From Lachnospiraceae bacterium AC2028 (GTDB lineage Bacteria > Bacillota > Clostridia > Lachnospirales > Lachnospiraceae), in the NCBI GenBank assembly GCA_000702685.1, contig JNJD01000007.1, positions 1 through 64,000 on the forward strand: a DNA stretch of 64,000 nucleotides, written 5' to 3'. Below the pieces are notes generated by a model, which worked only from the letters and a program-made list of their open reading frames with translations, made no database searches and was not told where the DNA came from. The position numbers and the translations under genes are program-made. Below, in pieces: positions 43,112 to 51,645 of this stretch; the first letter of the stretch is position 1; each line of letters starts with the position of its first letter.

Positions 43112-43215
43112 ATCCTGCCGTCCTTTCGTAAGGTCAGTTTATGGGGCGAACCTTAAATTAAACTTAAAGTATAAAAAGTTTTCAGATATCGACATTGCGG
43201 GATTAAAGTAATAAG

Positions 43216-45363
43216 ATGATTTCTATGACTGAAATTGCTGACAAAAAAGAAAATACGGCGATAAACCCCATAACGGAGGGAAAGATCGGGAAGGAAATGA
43301 TATTCTTCTTCCTGCCCCTTATGTTCGGTACCTTTTTCCAGCTTCTGTATAACACAGCCGACTCCGTCATCGTGGGTCAGTTCGTCGGAAAAGAAGCCCT
43401 GGCTGCGGTCGGAGGTTCAGCCGCGATATTGGTCAACGTATTCGTGGGAGGACTCACCTCCCTTTCTTCCGGTGCCACCGTCATCGTGGGCCAGTACTAC
43501 GGAGCGGGCAAAAAGGACGAAGTATCCAAAGCCGTTCACACCGGAATGGCCTTCGCCGTGATACTCGGCATCCTGATAACGGCGATCGGCATACCCACAA
43601 CAAGACTGATGCTGGAGGCGATGAACACCACCCCGGAATCGCTTGAGGGTTCGACGGTATATCTCAGGGTCTACATGGCGGGAATGCTCCCGAACCTTGT
43701 CTACAATATGGGAGCGGGGATACTCAGGGCTATCGGAGATTCCAAGAGACCTCTTTTATTCCTGATAATCTCTTCCATAGCCAATATCATCCTGGACCTT
43801 GTACTGGTACTCGGGCTCGGACTGGGCGTTTTCGGTGTCGCCCTGGCAACTATCCTTTCCCAGGCGATAAGCGCGGTCCTTACCATCATCGTGCTCGTCA
43901 GGGCAAGTGACTGCTACAGGCTTTATCCTCACCGTATCAGGATTCATTCCTTCTATCTTAAGAGAATACTGCTCATCGGCATCCCCTCCACGATCCATTC
44001 CCTTACATATACCGCATCAAATCTGATAATCCAGATTGCGGTCAACGGCTTCGGAACTGACACCGTGGCCGCATGGGTCGCAACGGGCAAAGCCGATCAG
44101 ATCTTCTGGATGGTGAGCAGCTCCATGGGCATCACCATCTCAACCTTTGTCGCCCAGAATTACGGCAAGGGAAGCATGGAGAGGGTCAAAAAGAGCAGTG
44201 TCTGCGGCGCACTCTATCACACTATCCTGACCACCGTCATAGTTACAGGCCTGCTTACCGTCGGCCCATTCGTACTGACATTCTTTACCAAGGACCCCGT
44301 GGTGCTTGATATCGCCACATACATGCTCAGATTCTTTGTGGTCTTCTACTTCACTTTCATACTGATCGAAGTCACCCATGCCGTGCTGAGGGGAATGGGA
44401 AATGCCACAGGCCCCATGATCATAAGCGTATTCGGCGTGTGCGGAATAAGGATCCTCTGGATCTTCACCGCCTTCAGGGTATACCGCACCATGCCCGTTC
44501 TTATGACATCCTATCCGATGTCATGGGGTATCAGCTCACTGATATCCCTTGTTTACCTGCTCGTTGTCCTGAAGCTGAAGGGCACCGGGAAGGACGCTTC
44601 CGCCAAAAGAAAACCTGTCATCCTTCCGCTTCTGTGCATTTTGGCGGGTGCCCTCTGCATACTCTACGGAATAACAGTCATGCTGGTAAACTCCGGATCA
44701 AAGTTCTTCTGCGTATGGTATGCGGGAGGCATCTGTTTCCTTCTGCTTTCTCTTTTCATACGTAAAAATATATTCGCAAAGCTTCCCAAGGCGGTTAACG
44801 CACTGCTTGCTGCCTGCGTATCGCTGGGAATCGTATTTGTCCTTCTGACACAGGGAATGGTAGTGTCGGGTTTTATGGACAGCGAAAAGGAAAACCTCGA
44901 CTACATCATAGTCCTCGGTTCACAGGTCAAACCCTCAGGCCCCGCGGTGGTAACAAGACTGAGGCTGGACAGGGCTTACGAATATGCCGTAAATAATCCG
45001 GATACCGTTATCATCGTTTCCGGAGGACAGGGTTCCAATGAACCGGCTACCGAAGCCTCGGTCATGAAGGAATACCTGGTAAGTAAGGGCATCGATGAAA
45101 GCAGGATAATCGCAGAGGACAAGTCAACCAACACCTCGGAGAACCTGCAGTTCAGCATGGCACTGACGGACGGCCTTCAGGATTCATCGGTCGGAATAGT
45201 ATCGAGTGAGTTCCATATGTTCAGGGCACTTGCTATTGCGAAAAAATGCGGCTATACCGATACATACGGCATACCCGCAAGATCCGTCAGGCTCTATCTT
45301 CCCAACAACATGCTCCGTGAGAGCATAGGAATTCTCAAGGATCTCCTTATGGGAAATCTGTGA
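43216..45363 (+). CDS. MATE efflux transporter fused to a DUF218 (YdcF-like) domain
   Basis: A 715-residue fusion. Residues 15-455 are a MATE/DinF-type transporter with twelve helices (PLMFGTFFQLLYNTADSVIVGQFVGKEALAAVGGSAA; the second half begins near IHSLTYTASNLIIQ). Residues about 470-550 add four more helices. Residues 555-715 are a DUF218 domain: DYIIVLGSQVKPSGPAVVTRLRLDRAY, IIVSGGQGSNEPATEASVMKEYL, EDKSTNTSENLQFS. The last two parts together equal a whole YdcF/SanA-like protein. MATE exports cations or drugs. DUF218 proteins are linked to envelope integrity and glycan-lipid metabolism. Starts at 43216 or 43225 are both possible. Confidence 0.88.
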   Translation: MISMTEIADKKENTAINPITEGKIGKEMIFFFLPLMFGTFFQLLYNTADSVIVGQFVGKEALAAVGGSAAILVNVFVGGLTSLSSGATVIVGQYYGAGKKDEVSKAVHTGMAFAVILGILITAIGIPTTRLMLEAMNTTPESLEGSTVYLRVYMAGMLPNLVYNMGAGILRAIGDSKRPLLFLIISSIANIILDLVLVLGLGLGVFGVALATILSQAISAVLTIIVLVRASDCYRLYPHRIRIHSFYLKRILLIGIPSTIHSLTYTASNLIIQIAVNGFGTDTVAAWVATGKADQIFWMVSSSMGITISTFVAQNYGKGSMERVKKSSVCGALYHTILTTVIVTGLLTVGPFVLTFFTKDPVVLDIATYMLRFFVVFYFTFILIEVTHAVLRGMGNATGPMIISVFGVCGIRILWIFTAFRVYRTMPVLMTSYPMSWGISSLISLVYLLVVLKLKGTGKDASAKRKPVILPLLCILAGALCILYGITVMLVNSGSKFFCVWYAGGICFLLLSLFIRKNIFAKLPKAVNALLAACVSLGIVFVLLTQGMVVSGFMDSEKENLDYIIVLGSQVKPSGPAVVTRLRLDRAYEYAVNNPDTVIIVSGGQGSNEPATEASVMKEYLVSKGIDESRIIAEDKSTNTSENLQFSMALTDGLQDSSVGIVSSEFHMFRALAIAKKCGYTDTYGIPARSVRLYLPNNMLRESIGILKDLLMGNL

Positions 45364-45429
45364 GATTACCGATGGCGAAGGATCTGTCGTAACTAAGTGA
45401 AATACCGGATTTAAAACGGAGGAACGAAT

Positions 45430-46368
45430 ATGGTCTTATCCATGGAAGAATTAAAGAATATCTATTTCGGAGCTTACGAATTCAAGATAACTGACGACGG
45501 ATACCTTCAGGCGTTCCAGTATTCCAAAAAACAGATCGAATACTTCCGTGGCGCCTTTGAGATGTGGTACGACCGCTGCACCGCTTCCACCGCCAAGACC
45601 CTGGAATTCACCACGTCCGCGGAAAAGGTTTCCTTTGACTATAAGATGATATGGAAGGGATCTCCGGATTCTTTCGAAATAGCTGTGGACAGTCTCATAT
45701 ACGGAATAGTTTATGTGAAGGATATCATGGATACCGGTACGGTTTCCTGGGATCTTCCCAAGGGAGAAAAGAATGTCATCATCTATCTTCCCGCGGATGC
45801 CACCGTGCTTATCAAAAATTTCACGGCAGATTCCGAAGTCAGAAGAGCCGCAAAAAATGAGAAGGTTCTGTGGCTGGGAGACTCCATCACACAGGGATAC
45901 GGCCCCTTAAGATCCTCCTGCACATATGTAAGTGTAGCGAACAGGATCCTGAATTACGACATCATCAACCAGGGCATAGGCGGATATATATATGACAAAA
46001 AATCCCTGATGAAAATGGAAGGTTACGCTCCCGACAGGATCATCGTTGCGCTGGGTACCAACCAGTACGGCGATAAGGACATGACAGCTGTAGAAGAATA
46101 CTATGAGACACTGATGAGCATATACGGGGACAAGATCCCCGTCATCTGCATAACTCCGCTCTGGAGAGGGGATTCGGCCGACGGTCTTCCCACTCTTATC
46201 TCTTTCTGCAAAAAGGTTGCGGAGATAGCGGGCAGGTACGGAAATGTCCGGGTGATAGACGGAATGAAACTGGTTCCCCACCTTTCCGAATACTTCCTGG
46301 ACAATCTTCACCCCAACTGTCTGGGCTGTGAGGAGTACGGAAGGAATCTGGCCGCACTTCTGAAATGA
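45430..46368 (+). CDS. Two-domain SGNH/GDSL hydrolase
   Basis: The 312-residue protein has an N-terminal beta-rich domain (about 1-135) like the jelly-roll of carbohydrate esterase family 2. A C-terminal SGNH hydrolase domain follows: block I LWLGDSITQG (catalytic Ser about 153), block III ALGTNQYG and block V DNLHPN (catalytic Asp/His). There is no signal peptide, so it acts in the cytoplasm, perhaps deacylating carbohydrates that have been taken up. GGAGGAACGAAT precedes the ATG. It follows the MATE-DUF218 gene by 66 bp and may be co-transcribed. Confidence 0.85.
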   Translation: MVLSMEELKNIYFGAYEFKITDDGYLQAFQYSKKQIEYFRGAFEMWYDRCTASTAKTLEFTTSAEKVSFDYKMIWKGSPDSFEIAVDSLIYGIVYVKDIMDTGTVSWDLPKGEKNVIIYLPADATVLIKNFTADSEVRRAAKNEKVLWLGDSITQGYGPLRSSCTYVSVANRILNYDIINQGIGGYIYDKKSLMKMEGYAPDRIIVALGTNQYGDKDMTAVEEYYETLMSIYGDKIPVICITPLWRGDSADGLPTLISFCKKVAEIAGRYGNVRVIDGMKLVPHLSEYFLDNLHPNCLGCEEYGRNLAALLK

Positions 46369-46429
46369 CCCGTTTTCGGAAATTTGTGATAGGATAGGGT
46401 TGTAGTTTCATTTTGAAGGGGGAAGAAAA

Positions 46430-47929
46430 ATGGACATCAATATGACCGAGTACAGTTCTTTCTTACGGGAGAACCGTGTTAAAGTTAACGGTTATCTTAA
46501 TAAGGTTCTGTGGTTCTTCGCGCTGACCGGACCGGCGATTGCGCTCGGAATCTACGGCGGAATATTCCTCGACATTACATACACCACCTGCATATGCATC
46601 TCAGTGGTGATGATTATTATGTCCCTGGTTCATCTGGTACTCTATAAGAAATTCCCCAGCAAAACATTCACCTGCGTATTTGCGCTCACATCCCTGGCAC
46701 TGCTTCTTGCTTATATGACATATTCCCATGTGAGCATATACCTTACATGGTTTCTTGTGCCTCTTCTGAGTCTTCTTTTCTGCGATAAATACCTGTACTA
46801 TTACGCATTCGCGCTCAACTTCATCCTGATGTGCGCGGCAACCTGGGCGAGGGCTCCCTATGAAGCGGCGCTCAGGCCGGAGTATGAAAGCCCCATAGCG
46901 TATTTTGCGGATACGATAAGCGGCTTTACCATCGAATCCATCATCATGTTCTCTTCCGGCTACATCATCGGAAAGCTGACCCTGAGCTATTTTAAGAGCA
47001 TGTTCGATCAGCATAAGAAGATCCTCGAACAGGAAAAGTCCATGCAGGAAAAGATGGAGATACTCGATTCCATGGCGGAGATCTACGACCACGTGAACCT
47101 TATCGATTTCGTCAACAATACCGAGACCTCCCTCAGAGATCCGGAACAGAAAAAGCACGGCATCGATCTGAGTGCGCAGACCCACACGCTCATGTACCAG
47201 ACGATCAAGAACCAGGTCATGCCCGACCAGACGGAGGCCTTCACAGACTTTACGAATATCAAGACCGTAAGATCGAGACTTTCACAGAAAAAGCTCATCA
47301 GTGCGGACTTCATCGATGTTGTCACCGGCTGGTTCAGAGCACAGTACATTACCGTCGACCAGACGCTGGACGGCATTCCAAACGTTGTTATCTTTACCGC
47401 ACGAAATGTCGATGAGGAGAAAAAGAGGGAGGAGCATCTCATCAGGATATCAATGACCGATGAGATGACAAGACTGTTTAACAGAAGATGCTATGACGAG
47501 GATCTGAAGGAATTCAGAAAAGGAGATCTTGCGGAGAATTTCGTTCTCTTTTCCATTGATGTCAACGGACTCAAGAAGGTGAACGATACGAAGGGACATG
47601 CCGCAGGCGATGAGCTCATCAAGGGTGCAGCGGACTGCATTGCACTTTCCGTGGCCAACAAGGGTAAAGCATACAGGACCGGCGGCGACGAGTTCATGGC
47701 CATCATCCATACGGACGATCCCGAGGCTCTTCGCGAGACCATCAAGGAAAAAGCTTCGGGATGGCGCGGAATGCACACGGACGAGATCACAATGTCCATC
47801 GGATATGCCACCGCCAAAAAGAATCCCGGCGCCTCCGTGGATGAACTGGAGCATGCCGCTGACGCGGACATGTACGCCGAGAAAGAAAAATACTACAAAG
47901 AACACGGCATCGACAGACGCCGTCACTAA
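46430..47929 (+). CDS. Membrane-bound diguanylate cyclase
   Basis: The 499-residue protein has about five or six N-terminal transmembrane helices (residues 25-190), a linker coiled coil (HKKILEQEKSMQEKMEILDSMAE), a PAS-like middle region (about 205-335) and a C-terminal GGDEF domain (about 340-495). The active-site sequence is RTGGDEF. No RxxD inhibitory site is present at the usual place just upstream (KGKAYRT), so product inhibition there is unlikely. It makes c-di-GMP in response to a membrane signal. Start ATG follows GGGGGAAG. Confidence 0.93.
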   Translation: MDINMTEYSSFLRENRVKVNGYLNKVLWFFALTGPAIALGIYGGIFLDITYTTCICISVVMIIMSLVHLVLYKKFPSKTFTCVFALTSLALLLAYMTYSHVSIYLTWFLVPLLSLLFCDKYLYYYAFALNFILMCAATWARAPYEAALRPEYESPIAYFADTISGFTIESIIMFSSGYIIGKLTLSYFKSMFDQHKKILEQEKSMQEKMEILDSMAEIYDHVNLIDFVNNTETSLRDPEQKKHGIDLSAQTHTLMYQTIKNQVMPDQTEAFTDFTNIKTVRSRLSQKKLISADFIDVVTGWFRAQYITVDQTLDGIPNVVIFTARNVDEEKKREEHLIRISMTDEMTRLFNRRCYDEDLKEFRKGDLAENFVLFSIDVNGLKKVNDTKGHAAGDELIKGAADCIALSVANKGKAYRTGGDEFMAIIHTDDPEALRETIKEKASGWRGMHTDEITMSIGYATAKKNPGASVDELEHAADADMYAEKEKYYKEHGIDRRRH

Positions 47930-47935
47930 AGAAAA

Positions 47936-47958
47936 GACACGGGGATCATCCCCGTGTC
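47936..47958. terminator. Terminator between convergent GGDEF and phosphoglucomutase genes
   Basis: A perfect 9-bp stem (GACACGGGG / CCCCGTGTC, loop ATCAT) is followed on the plus strand by TCATTTTAT. Its arms resemble the GGGGAC palindromes near prfB and at 35234. Confidence 0.75.
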
Positions 47959-48007
47959 TCATTTTATTCATTCGGATCCGCATCGATGTCATCGATCTCA
48001 CTCAGCC

Positions 48008-49753
48008 TTACTTCACAGCCTCGATCATTGCAAGTACCGCGGTTTTGATCTCGGCATTTGCATTAAGTGCTTCTTCCCTTGAAGCCTGTTTCGTATAGAA
48101 ATAGAATTTGATCTTGGGTTCGGTTCCGGACGGTCTTATCGCAAACCAGGTATCGGAATCGTCGAGGAAAAATCTCAGAGCATTCGTTCCGGGGATCTTG
48201 TTATCCGGATGCCTGATATCCTCACCGCCGTCCTTGTAATCGATGAGTCTTACGACTTTCCTGCCGGCTATCTCAGAAGGCGGGCAGTTCCTTACATGCT
48301 CCATCATCCTTCCGATCCTCTTTGAGCCTTCGATGCCCTCAAGGACAAGGTTCGGTTCGTCCTCCGCATAATATCCGTACTTTTCATACAGACCCATAAG
48401 GACCTGATAAAGGGTCTTGCCTTCTTTTTTCTTATAATATGCGGCCGCTTCCGCAACGAGCATTCCGGCGCTTATTCCGTCCTTGTCACGGATATCGGAG
48501 CATGCGGCATATCCCACGGATTCCTCATATCCGAAAAGGTATCTCTCATAATTCTTCTCAAGGAAAGGTATCAGGCCGCAGATATTCTTAAAACCGGTAA
48601 GTGATTCATACATCTTCACGCCGTAGCTTTCCGCCATGACCGAGGACATTGTCGATGTCACTATCGATTTGACCATAGCCCCGTTTTCGGGAAGAACGCC
48701 GGCATCCTTCATTCCGTCGAGGATATAACCGACAAGGATGTAACCTGTCTGGTTTCCGTTTAAAGGCAGGTATTCCCCGTTATCCATAAGAAGCTCAATG
48801 GCAAATCTGTCCGCATCGGGATCGGTTGCCATAAGCAGCTCCGCACCGGTCTTTTTACCGAGTTCTTCGGACATCTTAAATGCTTTCGGATCTTCGGGAT
48901 TGGGATATCCTACGGTCGTAAAATCGGGATCGGGATCACGCTGCTCTTCGACTATCGAAACATTTGTAAATCCCCTGTCCTTCATTACGGTCATGAAGGG
49001 AATGCTTCCGGCACCGTTCAGTGGGGTATAGACTATGGGAATCGAAAGATCGAGTTCTTTTCCCTTATGAATCGCAAGGCTTTCTATCCTGTCCAGATAT
49101 TTACGGTCATATTCTTCGGAAAGAACTATGATCAGATCCTCGGATACGGCCTTTTCATAAGCTTCTTCGAGGGAGGCGTCGAGCATCCTCATTCCCTTTA
49201 TGCCCGTAAAATAATCAACCGACTCGATGCATTCCGTCATACCGTCCGCTACCGTAGAGCTCACCTGGCAGCCGTCCTCCCAGTATGCCTTGAAGCCGTT
49301 ATATTCCCTGGGATTGTGGGATGCCGTGATATTGATGCCCGATACGCATCCGAGATGCCTTATCATGAATGCCAGTTCCGGAGTGGGACGAAGCGAAGGG
49401 AATGTATACGCCCTGATCCCGTTCTCGGCAAGTATCAGCGCGGTCATCTTCGAAAATCCCGCAGAAAAATGCCTGGGGTCATGCGCTATGACAACACCCT
49501 TTTTGCATGCATCCGGGCCTTTTTTAACAATATAATCGGCAATGCCCTGTGCCGCGCGTCCGACGGTAAAGCGGTTCATGCGGTTCGTTCCGACTCCCAC
49601 CTTGCCGCGAAGGCCCGCGGTTCCGAATGACAGATCCTTATAAAACCTGTCCTCAAGCTCGCCCTCATCGGTAACGGCTGTCAGCTCGGCATACAGAGGA
49701 TCTTCTTTTTCAAGACTGTTTTTCCATATCCGGACCGTATCTGAATAACCCAT
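48008..49753 (-). CDS. Phospho-sugar mutase (alpha-phosphoglucomutase type)
   Basis: The 581-residue enzyme interconverts glucose 1-phosphate and glucose 6-phosphate (PgcA-like). It has the phosphoserine loop TASHNPREYNGFKAYW (about 140-155), the metal loop DPDADRFA (about 307), the sugar loop EESVGY and the C-terminal phosphate-binding RPSGTEPKIKFY. The length and SFGTAGLRGKVGVGTNRMN near the start match the bacterial PGM/PMM group seen in Firmicutes. ATG at 49753 follows AGGGGG. It stands alone and supplies precursors for wall and capsule sugars. Confidence 0.94.
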   Translation of the reverse strand: MGYSDTVRIWKNSLEKEDPLYAELTAVTDEGELEDRFYKDLSFGTAGLRGKVGVGTNRMNRFTVGRAAQGIADYIVKKGPDACKKGVVIAHDPRHFSAGFSKMTALILAENGIRAYTFPSLRPTPELAFMIRHLGCVSGINITASHNPREYNGFKAYWEDGCQVSSTVADGMTECIESVDYFTGIKGMRMLDASLEEAYEKAVSEDLIIVLSEEYDRKYLDRIESLAIHKGKELDLSIPIVYTPLNGAGSIPFMTVMKDRGFTNVSIVEEQRDPDPDFTTVGYPNPEDPKAFKMSEELGKKTGAELLMATDPDADRFAIELLMDNGEYLPLNGNQTGYILVGYILDGMKDAGVLPENGAMVKSIVTSTMSSVMAESYGVKMYESLTGFKNICGLIPFLEKNYERYLFGYEESVGYAACSDIRDKDGISAGMLVAEAAAYYKKKEGKTLYQVLMGLYEKYGYYAEDEPNLVLEGIEGSKRIGRMMEHVRNCPPSEIAGRKVVRLIDYKDGGEDIRHPDNKIPGTNALRFFLDDSDTWFAIRPSGTEPKIKFYFYTKQASREEALNANAEIKTAVLAMIEAVK

Positions 49754-49893
49754 AATATCCCCCTGTGAAAAATACACAAAATTCAGATCTCTTTACGTAC
49801 TTTATTGTACCACATTATCCTTATCGGTTGACTTGAAACGCTCATAAACTATAATAAAATGGTCGGAAAAAATATGTAAATGAATGGAGCAAT

Positions 49894-51645
49894 ATGGTTA
49901 GCAGAATTTTGAAAGAGGTCAAGGAATACACGCTTCCTTCTCTCCTGACTCCGCTTTGTATGATCCTCGAAGTCGCCATGGAGATGATCGTGCCCTATCT
50001 GATGGCCTCGATAATCGATGACGGCGTTTATGCCGGTAATATGAATCATATCCTTAAAATAGGACTCTTTATGGTGATCGCTGCGGTTATCGGCTTTATA
50101 GGCGGTATCCTGGGCGGAAGGTTCGGAGCGGTGGCTTCGACCGGACTTGCAAGGAACTTAAGAAAGTCCATGTATGAAAACATACAGACTTTTTCTTTTT
50201 CCAATATAGATAAATTCTCCACATCAAGTCTCGTAACAAGACTTACCACCGATGTGACCAACATCCAGAATGCATACCAGATGATCCTCAGAATGGCGAT
50301 GCGTGCACCCGCGAGCCTTATCGTTGCAATGTGCATGGCCTTCTACATCAACGCCAGGATCGCCAGAGTCTATCTGATAGCGGTCATCATTCTTGCATTC
50401 ATCCTCGGATTCATCATCCACAGTGCTACCAGGATATTCAGACAGGCTTTCCCCAAATACGACAGACTCAATGAATCGGTTCAGGAAAACGTAACCGCCA
50501 TCCGCGTCGTCAAGGCATATGTCCGTGAAGACGAGCAGATCGACCGTTTCAAAGCCGCTTCAAATGCTATTTACAAGATCTTCTGCAAGGCTGAGGGCAA
50601 GGTTATCCTCAACAGCCCCATCATGATGCTGACCGTATATACCTGTATCCTTACCATCAGCTGGATGGGTGCCAGGATGATCAGTGTTGATGAGCTGACA
50701 ACGGGCGAACTGATGAGTCTTCTTACCTATTGTATGAACATTCTGATGAGCCTGATGATGCTCTCCATGATCTTCGTAATGATCACGATGAGTGCGGCAA
50801 GCGGTGAGCGTATAGTCGAAGTTCTCAATGAAGAGAGCGACCTTAAGAATCCCGAAAATCCCATTATGGAAGTAAAAGACGGATCGGTACGCTTCGAAAA
50901 CGCCGCCTTTGCCTACAATTTCGATAAGGGCGGCAAACCCGTTCTTGAAAACATCAATCTGGACATCAGATCCGGCGAGACGATAGGCATCATGGGAGCG
51001 ACAGGCTCTTCGAAGTCAACCCTCGTAAGCCTTATCAGCAGGCTGTACGATGTCACGGAAGGAAGCGTCAAGGTCGGCGGAGTCGATGTAAGGAAATATG
51101 ATCTCGAAGCGCTAAGAAACGCCGTTTCCGTTGTGCTTCAGAAAAACCAGCTCTTCTCCGGTACCATACTCGATAACCTCCGCTGGGGCAATGAGATCGC
51201 TACCGAAGAGGAATGCAAAAAAGCCTGTGAAATGGCATGCGCGGATGAATTCATCAGCAAAATGCCCGATGGATATAATACCCGTATCGAACAGGGCGGA
51301 AATAATGTATCCGGCGGTCAGAAGCAGCGTCTCTGCATAGCAAGGGCTCTGCTCAAGGATCCCAAGATCCTCATACTGGATGATTCCACATCGGCTGTCG
51401 ATACCGCGACCGATGCCAAGATACGCGAAGCCTTCAGAACACAGATCCCCGGTGTGACCAAGTTCATCATCGCACAGAGAATCTCCAGCATACAGGATGC
51501 CGACAGGATCATCGTTCTTGATAACGGCCATGTGAACGGCATCGGAACCCACGAAGAACTGCTTGAAAATAATGAGATATACCGTGAGGTATATGAGTCC
51601 CAGACCGGCGGGTCCGGAGACTTTGACGAAACGGAGGTGGACTAA
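49894..51645 (+). CDS. Heterodimeric ABC exporter, subunit with degenerate catalytic site
   Basis: The 583-residue half-transporter has six transmembrane helices (about 17-300) and one nucleotide-binding domain. Walker A is GATGSSKST (about 367-375), the signature VSGGQ is intact (about 472), and Walker B reads LILDDSTSA, so the catalytic Glu is Asp. Such asymmetry is known in BmrCD/TM287-288-type heterodimers, where one ATP site is inactive. Its TAA is followed at once by the ATG of its partner. Substrate is unknown; multidrug or peptide export is typical. Confidence 0.93.
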   Translation: MVSRILKEVKEYTLPSLLTPLCMILEVAMEMIVPYLMASIIDDGVYAGNMNHILKIGLFMVIAAVIGFIGGILGGRFGAVASTGLARNLRKSMYENIQTFSFSNIDKFSTSSLVTRLTTDVTNIQNAYQMILRMAMRAPASLIVAMCMAFYINARIARVYLIAVIILAFILGFIIHSATRIFRQAFPKYDRLNESVQENVTAIRVVKAYVREDEQIDRFKAASNAIYKIFCKAEGKVILNSPIMMLTVYTCILTISWMGARMISVDELTTGELMSLLTYCMNILMSLMMLSMIFVMITMSAASGERIVEVLNEESDLKNPENPIMEVKDGSVRFENAAFAYNFDKGGKPVLENINLDIRSGETIGIMGATGSSKSTLVSLISRLYDVTEGSVKVGGVDVRKYDLEALRNAVSVVLQKNQLFSGTILDNLRWGNEIATEEECKKACEMACADEFISKMPDGYNTRIEQGGNNVSGGQKQRLCIARALLKDPKILILDDSTSAVDTATDAKIREAFRTQIPGVTKFIIAQRISSIQDADRIIVLDNGHVNGIGTHEELLENNEIYREVYESQTGGSGDFDETEVD

